From Streptomyces sp. NBC_01241 (GTDB taxonomy: Bacteria; Actinomycetota; Actinomycetes; Streptomycetales; Streptomycetaceae), in NCBI RefSeq assembly GCF_041435435.1, contig NZ_CP108494.1, positions 4,932,501-4,996,500 on the forward strand: a DNA stretch of 64,000 nucleotides. The letters run 5' to 3'. Below the pieces are notes generated by a model that saw only the letters and a program-made list of their open reading frames with translations, was not told the DNA's origin and searched no databases. Numbering within the stretch: the first letter of the stretch is position 1; each line of letters begins with the position of its first letter. Made by a program: the position numbers and the translations under genes. Below are positions 26,579-34,330 of this stretch, piece after piece.

Positions 26579-27259
26579 TCAGGAGGACGGAGGGCGGCGC
26601 GGACCGCGCCCCTCGGGCCCCTCGTCCGGCAGGACGGGGTGCGGGGGCGTGTCCTGGTCCTCCGGACCAGGGCGGCGGTCCTCCGGAGGCGGCCCCGTGT
26701 ACAGGTCCGGCTCGGGCTCCGGCAACGGACTCGTCTGTACGGAAGGCCCCGGCTCCTGCGTCGGCGGCCAGGTGTCCGGGTTCTTGGAATCGGGGACGGG
26801 GTACGGCTGGTCATGGCCCCCGCGGGCAGGCCGCCGCCCGCCACCGCGCCGTCCCGGCATCACCCATGCGCCCAGCAGCATCAGCACCGCGCCCACCGTC
26901 GCCTCCGCGGCTCCCCACCGCAGCCCGGAACCGTCGCCCGAGACCGTCAGGCTGCCCACCGCCTCCCCCTGGCGCACCATCCACAGCACGGTGAACCCGA
27001 GCGTCACCACACCCGCGGCCGCCACCAGCAGCCGCGACCGCAGTACCACGCCGACCACCGTCAGCAGAGCGGCGAAGAGGAAGACGACCAGGATCGAACT
27101 CAGTGGTCCGGGCCGGTTGCCGGTGATACCGGTGAACAGCTCGTCGACCCGGTAGTGACGCCCGAGACGGCCGTCGTACCACTGACGGAAGGGACTCAGC
27201 ACGGCGGCCGCCGCTCCCAGGAGAGCGAGGAAGGAGCCGAGGACGTTGCGGATCATCAT
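26579..27259 (-). CDS. Hypothetical membrane protein with Pro-rich C-tail
   Basis: The 226-residue protein starts at ATG 27259 behind AGGAGG. It has four membrane segments (residues about 6-22, 52-68, 76-92 and 112-130, with NVLGSFLALLGAAAAVL, LVVFLFAALLTVVGVVL and ATVGAVLMLLGAWVMPG) and a hydrophilic tail rich in Pro, Asp and Glu from residue 135. It is convergent with afsK. No family or function recognised. Confidence 0.65.
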   Translation of the reverse strand: MMIRNVLGSFLALLGAAAAVLSPFRQWYDGRLGRHYRVDELFTGITGNRPGPLSSILVVFLFAALLTVVGVVLRSRLLVAAAGVVTLGFTVLWMVRQGEAVGSLTVSGDGSGLRWGAAEATVGAVLMLLGAWVMPGRRGGGRRPARGGHDQPYPVPDSKNPDTWPPTQEPGPSVQTSPLPEPEPDLYTGPPPEDRRPGPEDQDTPPHPVLPDEGPEGRGPRRPPSS

Positions 27260-27416
27260 CGGCCTCCTGCGTGTGCGCGGACCGGCGTCACGGGTCTGTA
27301 CCGCTACCGCCCCCGACGCTACGCCTGGCCTCTGACGCCCGCATCCGTGCGCTACGGTGTCGCGCGGTCGTTCGACAGCAGCAGAGACGGACCACAACTC
27401 AAGGGGGGCTGCATCG

Positions 27417-27962
27417 ATGATGCGGCAGCACATAAGGCTTTCCGCGGTACTGGTCGTGGTGGTACTCGCGCTCACCGGCTTCTCGACCTCCGGTCACGGC
27501 GGCCGAAGCGGCAAGAGCAAGGGATCGAGCGGCAGCGGCGGCGGCTGCTCCAACTCCAAGAAGAGCAACGGCGGCTACCACCGCAGCACTTACGACGACA
27601 ACGACAACAACGACAGCTACGACTCGTCGAGCGGCTCCTCCGGCAACGTCGGCTACGAGACACCGGCCCCGAGCGCCTCGGACGCGCCCCAGGCGTACGT
27701 CGTGCGCTGTGCCCAGCCCCGCAAGGGCAAGCGCAAGGCCGTCACGACCTCCACCGTCAAACTCACGGCGGAGGCCCTCGGCTCACACACGTACGACGTC
27801 GACGTGGCCTTCCTCGACGCGCGGGGCAACACCATCGACCGCGGTGAGGCGAGCGTGGAGGCCGAGGGCGGCGAGACGAAGACCGTCTCCGTACGGATGG
27901 ACAGCCCGGGCAAGGTCTCCAAGGTGAAGACGTGCCGGGTGGAGGCCGAGCTGACTCACTGA
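27417..27962 (+). CDS. Hypothetical exported protein with Ser/Gly/Asn-rich region
   Basis: The 181-residue protein starts at ATG 27417 behind AAGGGGGG. Residues 1-27 form a signal-like segment (RLSAVLVVVVLALTGF) without a lipobox Cys. Residues 30-85 are low complexity (Gly, Ser, Lys, then Asp/Asn/Ser/Tyr). The rest is a compact domain with VVRCAQPRKGKRK and KTCRVEAELTH that looks like a beta-sandwich of the extracellular FxLYD-like type, with two Cys that could pair. It is convergent with the crotonase gene. Confidence 0.6.
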   Translation: MMRQHIRLSAVLVVVVLALTGFSTSGHGGRSGKSKGSSGSGGGCSNSKKSNGGYHRSTYDDNDNNDSYDSSSGSSGNVGYETPAPSASDAPQAYVVRCAQPRKGKRKAVTTSTVKLTAEALGSHTYDVDVAFLDARGNTIDRGEASVEAEGGETKTVSVRMDSPGKVSKVKTCRVEAELTH

Positions 27963-27964
27963 CC

Positions 27965-28738
27965 TCAGCGCAGCCGGAAGCCGCTGCCGCCCCGCCCCCG
28001 GAACAGCTCGGCCTGCCGCTCCGGCGCCAGGTTCCCGAGCGCGATCAGGTGCGGGGCGTGCGCCATGGCCTGCGCCCTGGCTGCCTCCCTCGCGGACCAC
28101 ACCGCCCGGACCGTTCCCTGCACACCCTCCGTCGGATACGAGGCGATCACCGCCGCCGCCCGCAGCGCTGCCGCCACCGCGTCGCCGGGCGCCGTCACCT
28201 CACTGACCAGCCCGGTCTCGTACGCCCGCCGGGCCGTGACCCGTTCGGCCGTACCCATCAGGGACATCCGGGCCACCTCGCCGAACGGCATCCGCTGGGC
28301 CATGGAGATCGCCTCGTACGCGCTGACCATGCCGTACGTGGTGTGCGGGTCGAAGAACGTCGCCTCCTCGGACGCGATGACGAACTCCGCCTCGCCCAGC
28401 AGATAGAACGCCCCGCCGCAGGCCATCCCCTCCACGGCCGCGATCACCGGCTTCCACAGGTCGTTCGCCTTCGGCCCGATCGCGATCAGCGGATCGTCGA
28501 TCGTGTACGGGGACGAGGGCTGCGGCACCGTCACGCCCCGGTCGATCCCCGTACAGAAGGCCCGGCCGCCCGCACCGGTGACGACGACGGCCCGCACCCC
28601 GTCGTCGAAGCGGAACGCCCGCCAGGCGGAGGTCAGTTCGGCGGCCGTTGCCAGGTCGATCGCGTTGTGCTTCTCGGGCCGGTCCAGGGTGACGAGCGCG
28701 ACCCCGGTCTCCTTGTCCGTCTCCGTCCGCAGTGTCAT
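27965..28738 (-). CDS. Enoyl-CoA hydratase/isomerase family protein
   Basis: The 257-residue crotonase has VTLDRPEKHNAIDLATAAEL, FCTGIDRG and AAVEGMACGGAFYLLGEAEF for the oxyanion hole, then TFFDPHTTYGMVSAYEAISM. The first catalytic position is not the usual Glu motif, so hydratase, hydrolase or isomerase activity is open. It is the last gene of a three-gene operon with a DUF35 protein (6-base gap) and an Ltp-type thiolase, all behind the operator at 30397-30411. Confidence 0.85.
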   Translation of the reverse strand: MTLRTETDKETGVALVTLDRPEKHNAIDLATAAELTSAWRAFRFDDGVRAVVVTGAGGRAFCTGIDRGVTVPQPSSPYTIDDPLIAIGPKANDLWKPVIAAVEGMACGGAFYLLGEAEFVIASEEATFFDPHTTYGMVSAYEAISMAQRMPFGEVARMSLMGTAERVTARRAYETGLVSEVTAPGDAVAAALRAAAVIASYPTEGVQGTVRAVWSAREAARAQAMAHAPHLIALGNLAPERQAELFRGRGGSGFRLR

Positions 28739-28744
28739 CGCCGG

Positions 28745-29185
28745 TCACCGCTCCAGCAGCCAGCGCACCAGCGTCACCCCGGACCCGGACGGGCAGAACA
28801 CCGCCCGCACCGGCGCCCCGATCCGCAGCCGTCCCGGATCGACCGAGTCCAGCGGGGCGTCCGGACCGCTCACCACGTTCCCGACCAGCCGGATCCCCGG
28901 GGCGTCGGCCAGCTCGACCACGACGGCGTTGTACGGGGCCTGCGCGGCGTACGCGGGCAGCAGTGGCGGATGCGGCAGCACGTACGACCAGATACGGCCG
29001 CGTCCGCTCATCGGCCGCCACTCGCTCGCGAAGGACCGGCAGTGCGGGCAGCACGGCCGCGGCGGGAAGCGGAGCCGTCCGCACTCCGGGGCGGCGCACG
29101 CCTGGACGCGGAGTTCGCCGCGGGCCGCGTACTCCCAGAAGGGGGCGCCGTCCTCGTCCACGACGGGCATCAGCAGAGCATCCAT
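28745..29185 (-). CDS. Zn-ribbon/OB-fold DUF35 protein, partner of the adjacent thiolase
   Basis: The 146-residue protein has FWEYAARGELRVQAC, a zinc ribbon with paired Cys (CAAPECGRLRFPPRPCCPHC, residues about 30-49) and an OB fold (GRIWSYVLPHPPL, YNAVVVELADAPGIRLVGNV). It lies 9 bases downstream of the thiolase gene. In the characterised steroid system the DUF35 domain of ChsH2 forms a complex with the aldolase Ltp2; the same pairing is inferred here. Confidence 0.88.
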   Translation of the reverse strand: MDALLMPVVDEDGAPFWEYAARGELRVQACAAPECGRLRFPPRPCCPHCRSFASEWRPMSGRGRIWSYVLPHPPLLPAYAAQAPYNAVVVELADAPGIRLVGNVVSGPDAPLDSVDPGRLRIGAPVRAVFCPSGSGVTLVRWLLER

Positions 29186-29194
29186 GTCGGCTCC

Positions 29195-30364
29195 TCAACT
29201 CCTCAGCAGTACGGCGGAGGTGGGCACACCCTCCCCGGCGGTGACCAGGCACGTACCGGCGTCCGGGACCTGGGCGGTGGAGACGCCGCGCAACTGCTTC
29301 ACGCCCTCGTTGATCAGGTTGAAGCCGTGCACGTACCCCTCGCTGAGCCCGCCGCCGCCGGTGTTGATCGGCAGTCGCCCGCCACTCTCCAGCGCCCCGC
29401 CCTCGGTGAACGCGGCACCCTCGCCGCGCCCGCAGAAGCCGTAACCCTCCAGCGAGAGCGGAATGAGCGGGGTGAACGCGTCATAGATCTGCGCGACATC
29501 CACGTCGTCGGGGCCGAAGTCGGCCTGCTTCCACAGCTGCCGGGCGGCCGTCCAGGCGGGACCGGTGAGCGGGTCGTCGTTCCAGTAATTGACCATGCCG
29601 TGGTGCTGGGCCGGCAGCCCCTGGGCGACGGAGTGGATGTAGACGGGCTTCTGCCGGCAGTCGCGGGCCCGCTCGGCGGAGACGATGACGCAGGCCAGCG
29701 CGCCGTCCGTCTCCAGGCAGTTGTCGAAGAGGCAGAGCGGCTCGCTGATCCAGCGCGAGGTCATATACATGTCGCGGGTCAGCGGCCGTTCGTACATCAC
29801 CGCGTCCGGGTTCTGGTTGGCACGGTTGCGGCAGGCGAGGGCGACGTTGAAGAGATGGTCGCGGGTCGCCCCGTACTCGTGCATGTACCGCCGCGCCAGC
29901 ATCCCGATCTCGTCGGCCGGCCGCAGCAGTCCGTACGGCCGGGTCCACTGGGCGGGGGTGGGCAGTTGTACGGCGGTGTTCTTCCAGGGCCGCGGCCCCG
30001 ATCCCCGCTTCCGCGAGCGCCAGGCGACACCGACACTCGCCTGCCCGGTCGCCACGGCCGCGGCGAGATGCGCGATCGTCGCGCACGAACCGCCGCCTCC
30101 GTACCCCACCTTGCTGAAGAAGGTGACGTCGCCCGCACCGATGGACTTGGCGATCTCGACCTCGTCGGTCTCCTCCATCGTGTACGAGGCGAAGGCGTCC
30201 ACCTCCGAGGCGTCGATGCCCGCGTCATCGAGCGCCGCGACGATGGCCCGGCAGGCCAAGGTCTTCTCCGATTCCGGGAGTTGTTTCGCGAAGGCCGTCT
30301 GCCCTATGCCGGCTATCGCTGTCACGTCCTTGAGTGCCGCCACCGCCACCTCCGAGACCGTCAT
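29195..30364 (-). CDS. Ltp2-like thiolase-fold enzyme (probable retro-aldolase)
   Basis: The 389-residue protein is of the SCP2/Ltp thiolase branch: AIAGIGQTAFAKQLPESEKT near the start, KVGYGGGGSCATIAHLAAAV at the nucleophile-loop position, VAQIYDAFTPLIPLSLEGYG and GGGGLSEGYVHGFNLINEGV. The IYDAF Tyr and the absence of a classical C-x-G ending argue for side-chain aldolase chemistry rather than beta-ketothiolysis. It leads the operon thiolase-DUF35-crotonase. The operator at 30397-30411 sits between it and the divergent acyl-CoA ligase, so one site can control both. Confidence 0.87.
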   Translation of the reverse strand: MTVSEVAVAALKDVTAIAGIGQTAFAKQLPESEKTLACRAIVAALDDAGIDASEVDAFASYTMEETDEVEIAKSIGAGDVTFFSKVGYGGGGSCATIAHLAAAVATGQASVGVAWRSRKRGSGPRPWKNTAVQLPTPAQWTRPYGLLRPADEIGMLARRYMHEYGATRDHLFNVALACRNRANQNPDAVMYERPLTRDMYMTSRWISEPLCLFDNCLETDGALACVIVSAERARDCRQKPVYIHSVAQGLPAQHHGMVNYWNDDPLTGPAWTAARQLWKQADFGPDDVDVAQIYDAFTPLIPLSLEGYGFCGRGEGAAFTEGGALESGGRLPINTGGGGLSEGYVHGFNLINEGVKQLRGVSTAQVPDAGTCLVTAGEGVPTSAVLLRS

Positions 30365-30396
30365 GACTGCTGACAGCGGCTGAGGCTACAGCTAAT

Positions 30397-30411
30397 CTGA
30401 CGGTTAGTCAG
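30397..30411. promoter_or_regulatory. Operator-like palindrome 8 (CTGACGGTTAGTCAG)
   Basis: A CTGAC-N5-GTCAG site, 32 bases upstream of the thiolase start and 36 bases upstream of the divergent ligase start, flanked by GCTAAT on both sides. Confidence 0.78.
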
Positions 30412-30447
30412 CTAATGGGTCGGCTACTGCGTCAGAGAGGGCGAACG

Positions 30448-32010
30448 ATGCGCGGCGACGAGGAGTGGGGCAGCATCCCGGAGCTGGTACGGGCGGCGGC
30501 GCGACGGTACGGGAACCGGGAGGCGGTCGTCGAGGGCCGGACCCGGATCTCGTACGCCGAACTCGGCGACCGCGTCGATCGGGCCGCCGCCGCTTGTATC
30601 GCCTCGGGCGTCGAGCCGGGGGACCGGGTCGCGGTCTGGGCCCCGAACACCCTGGACTGGATCGTCTCCGCGCTCGGCGCCGTCACGGCCGGGGCCGTCC
30701 TGATCCCCCTCAACACCCGCTTCAAGGGCGCGGAGGCGGCGTACATCCTGCAGCGCAGCCGGGCGAAACTGCTGTTCGTCACGGGGACCTTCCTCGGCAC
30801 GTCGTACGTGGCGTCCCTGCGCCGGGCCGACGTACCGCTCCCGCACCTGGAACGGGTGGTGGTACTGGCGGACAGCGCCCCGGACGACTACGTCACCTGG
30901 AAGGACTTCCTGGCCGCGGGGGAGGGGGTGGCGCCGGAGGCGGTACGGGCCCGGGCTGCCGCCATCGCCCCCTCGGCACCCTCCGACATCATCTACACCT
31001 CGGGCACCACCGGCCGGCCCAAGGGCGCGGTCATCACCCATGCCCAGACCCTGCGCTGCTACGCGATCTGGAGCGAGCTGGCGGATCTGCGCGAGGGGGA
31101 CCGCTATCTGATTGTGAACCCCTTCTTCCACACCTTCGGCTACAAGGCGGGCATCATCGCGTGCCTGATGCGGGGCGCGACGATGGTCCCGCAACCGGTG
31201 TTCAACGTCGATACGGTCCTGGCCAACATCGCCGCCGAACGCATCTCGGTCCTGCCGGGCCCGCCCACCCTCCACCAGTCCCTCCTGGACCACCCGGCCC
31301 GGGACGCCCACGACCTCTCCGCCCTCCGCCTGGTCGTGACGGGCGCGGCGGTCGTTCCGCTCCAACTGGTGGAACGCCTGCGCGCGGAACTCGGCATAGC
31401 GACGGTCCTCACCGCGTACGGCCTCTCCGAGGCGAGCGGCATCGTCACGATGTGCCGCCGCGGCGACCCGGCGCGGACGATCGCCTCGACGTCGGGCCGG
31501 GCGATCCCCGGCACGGAGATCCGCGTCCTGGCCGACGCCCCGGACACCCCCGGCGAGGTCCTGGTCCGCGGCTTCAACGTGATGCGGGGCTACTTCGAGG
31601 ACCCGGAGACCACGGCCGCCACGATCACCTCCGACGGCTGGCTCCACACGGGCGACGTGGGCGTCCTCGACGAGGACGGCAACCTCCGGATCACCGACCG
31701 GATCAAGGACATGTTCATCGTCGGCGGCTTCAACGCGTACCCCGCCGAGATCGAACAACTCCTCGGCCTGCACCCGGATGTGGCCGACGTGGCGGTGATC
31801 GGCGTTCCGGACCCCCGCCTGGGCGAGGTCGGCAAGGCGTACGCGGTACGCAGACCGGGCGCGACGGTGACGGCCGACGACCTGATCGCCTGGTCGAGGC
31901 GGGAAATGGCGAACTACAAGGTCCCGAGGGCGGTGGAGTTCGTGGACGAACTGCCGCGCAACGCGAGCGGCAAGGTGGTGAAGGGGGAGCTGCGGGGGCG
32001 GGCGCGGTGA
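30448..32010 (+). CDS. AMP-forming acyl-CoA ligase, FadD3-like
   Basis: The 520-residue ANL enzyme shows the phosphate loop YTSGTTGRPKGA (residues about 190), AYGLSEASG, the hinge region GWLHTGDVGVLDEDG, and the catalytic Lys in PRNASGKVVKGEL at the C-terminus. The overall pattern fits the FadD3/cyclohexanecarboxylate-CoA ligase group, which activates cyclic acids. ATG 30448 has AGAGGG nearby; an in-frame start at 30415 is less likely because it would sit next to the operator. It is divergent from the thiolase operon and shares its operator. Confidence 0.88.
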   Translation: MRGDEEWGSIPELVRAAARRYGNREAVVEGRTRISYAELGDRVDRAAAACIASGVEPGDRVAVWAPNTLDWIVSALGAVTAGAVLIPLNTRFKGAEAAYILQRSRAKLLFVTGTFLGTSYVASLRRADVPLPHLERVVVLADSAPDDYVTWKDFLAAGEGVAPEAVRARAAAIAPSAPSDIIYTSGTTGRPKGAVITHAQTLRCYAIWSELADLREGDRYLIVNPFFHTFGYKAGIIACLMRGATMVPQPVFNVDTVLANIAAERISVLPGPPTLHQSLLDHPARDAHDLSALRLVVTGAAVVPLQLVERLRAELGIATVLTAYGLSEASGIVTMCRRGDPARTIASTSGRAIPGTEIRVLADAPDTPGEVLVRGFNVMRGYFEDPETTAATITSDGWLHTGDVGVLDEDGNLRITDRIKDMFIVGGFNAYPAEIEQLLGLHPDVADVAVIGVPDPRLGEVGKAYAVRRPGATVTADDLIAWSRREMANYKVPRAVEFVDELPRNASGKVVKGELRGRAR

Positions 32011-32093
32011 CTGGCTCGACGATCAGCAGCGGAGGGGGATTGCCACCTCCGACGACGTGCTGCTCGTTGGATCCGTACTCCAGTGCCGCTCAC

Positions 32094-32432
32094 TCACTCA
32101 CGCGCGAGCGACTTGTGGGCAGAGGTGTGGATGGTGCGGATCTCGGCCATGGCTGATCGCCAGGCCGGGTCGTCCTTGTCAAGGATCTGCGCTGTGTACT
32201 CGGCGGAGTGCAGGCGGCCGGCCACGGCTGGGAAGCGGGCAATTTCGATGACGACGGCCCATGACTCAAGGAACTGGAGGAGCGGGCCGGGTGAGTCCAT
32301 CCGTGCCGCGAGGGTGAGCACCTCGTCCTTCTGCCGCTCCATCTCGGCCAGCCGGTACGGTGCCAACTGGGCGAGGGCGATCCGGAGGGCTGCCGGGGTC
32401 CGCTCCGGCTGGAGGATGAGGGCTTCGCGCAT
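32094..32432 (-). CDS. DUF6247-like small protein
   Basis: The 112-residue helical protein (ERTPAALRIALAQLAPYRLAEME..., ending AEIRTIHTSAHKS) resembles the DUF6247 family of actinomycetes, often found with regulatory or toxin-antitoxin-like genes. AGGGAGA lies 6 bases before ATG 32432. The upstream DUF397 gene overlaps its first 167 bases in another frame. Confidence 0.55.
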   Translation of the reverse strand: MREALILQPERTPAALRIALAQLAPYRLAEMERQKDEVLTLAARMDSPGPLLQFLESWAVVIEIARFPAVAGRLHSAEYTAQILDKDDPAWRSAMAEIRTIHTSAHKSLARE

Positions 32433-32790
32433 CAGGCTTCTCCCTCACTATCCGCAGCTCTTGCAGGGCGCGACTGAGTACATGCCCCTCGGGGGAGGCG
32501 GGCGCCGTGCGGATGAGCGCGGTCTGCGCAGCGGTACGGGAGCGGGTGGGGCCAGTGCGGTCGAGGATGCCGTCGGCGATTGCCTGGATGACCGCCTCCT
32601 CGGCGGGGCCGAAGGATGCGATTCGGGTGCTGCGGATCAGTGCCGCCCACGCGATGGGGGCCGTGGTGAGGACGGTGTCCGGAGTGTCACTCTCGCGGCA
32701 CAGGATGCTGCCGCTCGGGCCCCAGGCGAGCTCGATGCAGTCGGAACTGGGGTCGCCACTGCTGGAACTCGACTTCTGCCATGCGGGCAT
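32266..32790 (-). CDS. DUF397 domain protein with long C-terminal extension
   Basis: Residues 1-55 form a DUF397 domain (WQKSSSSSGDPSSDCIELAW, TPIAWAALIRSTR-like end). The frame continues with a helical stretch (SFGPAEEAVIQAIADGILDR) and then a Pro/Arg-rich tail that reads as out-of-frame sequence of the DUF6247-like gene. The family normally ends after about 60-70 residues, so the last part may be a consequence of a lost stop or a frameshift. No Scr1-type regulator is adjacent, unlike the pair at 6145-7229. Confidence 0.55.
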   Translation of the reverse strand: MPAWQKSSSSSGDPSSDCIELAWGPSGSILCRESDTPDTVLTTAPIAWAALIRSTRIASFGPAEEAVIQAIADGILDRTGPTRSRTAAQTALIRTAPASPEGHVLSRALQELRIVREKPDARSPHPPAGADPGSPPDRPRPVGTVPAGRDGAAEGRGAHPRGTDGLTRPAPPVP

Positions 32791-32826
32791 CAGCGGATGC
32801 TGACTCCAGTGGGTATGGTGATGGGT

Positions 32827-33102
32827 ATGGCAACCAAGAAGTACACAGTCACACTGCCGGAGGAGCTCGCGGAGGAGATCCGCAGCGAGGTGGGTCCGGG
32901 GGCGTTCAGTGCGTATGTCACCCACGCCATAGAGCGCCAGCGCGAGCATGACCGCCTGGGGGAGCTGGTGGCGTGGATGGAGGAGCGGCATGGGCAGGTG
33001 ACGGATGCCGAACTGGCGGCGGCGGAGGCTGAGCGTCGCGAGATCGAGCAGTGGTTCGATGCCCAGGAGGCAAGCGCGAAGACGCACCGGGACGCTGCCT
33101 GA
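32827..33102 (+). CDS. Ribbon-helix-helix-like antitoxin
   Basis: The 91-residue protein begins KKYTVTLPEELAEEIRSEVG, a ribbon-helix-helix DNA-binding pattern, then a charged helical region with EELxxWMEERHG-like sequence that would wrap the toxin. ATG 32827 was taken; ATG 32821 is also possible. Its stop overlaps the ATG of the PIN-domain gene, the usual toxin-antitoxin coupling. Confidence 0.75.
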   Translation: MATKKYTVTLPEELAEEIRSEVGPGAFSAYVTHAIERQREHDRLGELVAWMEERHGQVTDAELAAAEAERREIEQWFDAQEASAKTHRDAA

Positions 33103-33497
33103 TGGCGGGTGTCTGCTACGTGCTGGACTGCGAAGCGCTCTCGCGGGCTGCCCTCGGAGATCTGGAGATGAAAGCGCGGCTCAAGGATGCGCACCGGGCG
33201 TCCGTCCGGGTCGTGACCAGTTCCATGACCCTCATCGAGGCGTATCACAGCAAGATCCGGCGCTCGGAGTGGAACTGGGCCATGTCCCGGATCGTCGTCG
33301 AACCAGTGACCAGGGAGGTCGCGGACGAGGCGATCGCGCTGCTCGCGGATACCGGCCTGCACGGCCACAAGTACGCCATCGACGCGGCACTCGCGGTGAT
33401 CGCGGGGCGGCAGCGGGGGCGGGTGGCGGTCTTCACCTCGGACGAGGACGACATGCGGAAGCTGTGCGGGGCAGGGGTACAGGTCAGGGGGTTGTAA
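33102..33497 (+). CDS. PIN-domain protein, VapC-like toxin
   Basis: The 131-residue protein has the acidic PIN residues: Asp in CYVLDCEALSRA (residue about 9), Glu in MTLIEAYHS, Asp in HKYAIDAALAVIA and the final VFTSDEDDM. PIN toxins cleave tRNA or rRNA with magnesium. It is translationally coupled to the antitoxin by a TGATG overlap and followed by a strong terminator, so the pair is a closed module. Confidence 0.82.
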   Translation: MAGVCYVLDCEALSRAALGDLEMKARLKDAHRASVRVVTSSMTLIEAYHSKIRRSEWNWAMSRIVVEPVTREVADEAIALLADTGLHGHKYAIDAALAVIAGRQRGRVAVFTSDEDDMRKLCGAGVQVRGL

Positions 33498-33510
33498 CGG
33501 TAATCGCGGA

Positions 33511-33543
33511 GAGGGGCACGAGCCGGTGGCTCGTGCCCCTCTG
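33511..33543. terminator. 15-bp hairpin terminator after the VapBC-like pair
   Basis: AGAGGGGCACGAGCC pairs perfectly with GGCTCGTGCCCCTCT around a 3-base loop, just after the toxin stop and before the convergent small exported-protein gene. Confidence 0.85.
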
Positions 33544-33559
33544 CCTACGCGGATATGAC

Positions 33560-33730
33560 TCAGGTGGCGTGCTGATCGTCAGCGGTTGCGTCACCGCTGG
33601 TCGCATGCTGATCCTGAGTGGTTGTGTCACCGCACGTCGCATGCTGATCGGCCAGGGCCGGGGTGGCCGCGCCGAGGCCGAGGGCCACGGCGAACGCGGC
33701 GGCGACGAGCGTCTTCTTCGTGCGGGTCAT
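33560..33730 (-). CDS. Small exported protein with DQHAT repeats, AfsS-repeat relative
   Basis: ATG 33730 has AGGAG 5 bases upstream and opens a 56-residue protein. Residues 1-27 are a classic signal peptide (MTRTKKTLVAAAFAVALGLG, then AATPALA). The rest is three repeats of D-Q-H-A-T: LADQHATCGD, TTQDQHATSGD and ADDQHAT at the very end, with one Cys. The repeat matches the D-M-H-A-T motif of the AfsS-type gene 200 bases upstream, which has no signal peptide. I know of no described exported member of this repeat family. The gene lies on the same strand as afsR and afsS. Confidence 0.75.
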   Translation of the reverse strand: MTRTKKTLVAAAFAVALGLGAATPALADQHATCGDTTTQDQHATSGDATADDQHAT

Positions 33731-33932
33731 TCCAACTCCTGTGATGGGAGCGATCTTCCGGACGTGAAGTGACGCTAGTGACAGGGAGGGGGCGATGGCG
33801 GCACCCCTCTGGCGGGAAGCGGTCGAACGTTGGCGCGATTACGTTGACTGTGCGCACTAAACATACAGCGGCCGCGACGGCTCCCCCTCCGCGCCGCCGC
33901 GGCCGCTCCCCCGTACCCCGTCGATTGACGCT

Positions 33933-34121
33933 TCAGTTGGCCGGCTCACTCGTGGCGTGCATGTCGTCGGTTGTGGCGACGCCGTCCGTTGCGTGCATGT
34001 CCAGCGGTTTCACGGTTCCGCCGGTGGCATGCATGTCCTTGGTGGTGATCTGCCCGGCGTCCTCGCCAGTGGCGTGCATGTCCTGCGGCTTGATCTCCAG
34101 GTCCTTCTTCGCGTCAGCCAT
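33933..34121 (-). CDS. afsS: AfsS-type sigma-like small regulatory protein
   Basis: The 62-residue protein carries four D-M-H-A-T repeats (PQDMHATGED, TTKDMHATGGT, PLDMHATDGV, TTDDMHATSEP). AfsS of Streptomyces is a protein of about 63 residues with similar T-x-x-D-x-H repeats and activates antibiotic biosynthesis through unknown contacts. AGGGGAGCAG precedes ATG 34121. The gene is 209 bases downstream of afsR on the same strand, with an AfsR-box-like repeat and a hairpin between, the known afsR-afsS arrangement. The repeat here is DMHAT rather than the DNHMP-like version I associate with S. coelicolor. Confidence 0.8.
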   Translation of the reverse strand: MADAKKDLEIKPQDMHATGEDAGQITTKDMHATGGTVKPLDMHATDGVATTDDMHATSEPAN

Positions 34122-34164
34122 GTTCGTCTGCTCCCCTAGGCGTCTCAGGTGGTGGTTCGGCGAG

Positions 34165-34202
34165 GCCCGCCCGGCTGTTCCCCCGTGGACTGCCGGGCGG
34201 GC
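34165..34202 (-). promoter_or_regulatory. GC-rich hairpin in the afsS leader
   Basis: GCCCGCCCGGC (34165-34175) pairs with GCCGGGCGGGC (34192-34202), loop 16 bases, flanked by two copies of CGTCTCAGG-like sequence. It lies between the afsR stop and the afsS start, so it could terminate afsR transcripts or attenuate afsS. Confidence 0.5.
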
Positions 34203-34295
34203 GTCTCAGGGCCGTTCACACTAGTGCTACGGCCTTGGCGTCAATCCGTCTGCCCCCCGACGCGGCGGATCGACATTCATCAGAGTGCCCGGCCG

Positions 34296-34315
34296 CGATA
34301 AACGAACGATGAACG
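34296..34315 (-). promoter_or_regulatory. AfsR-box-like direct repeat in the afsS promoter
   Basis: On the - strand CGTTCATCG and CGTTTATCG repeat with an 11-base period (8 of 9 bases identical). SARP-type regulators bind such 11-base direct repeats, and AfsR is known to bind this kind of site at the -35 region of afsS. It begins 16 bases after the afsR stop codon. Confidence 0.65.
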
Positions 34316-34330
34316 CCGTTCAGGTGCGAG

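Noticed and set aside
32266..32432. Tail of the DUF397 frame overlapping the DUF6247-like gene as a real domain
   Set aside because: The tail is Pro/Arg-rich out-of-frame sequence; kept only as the formal end of the open frame.
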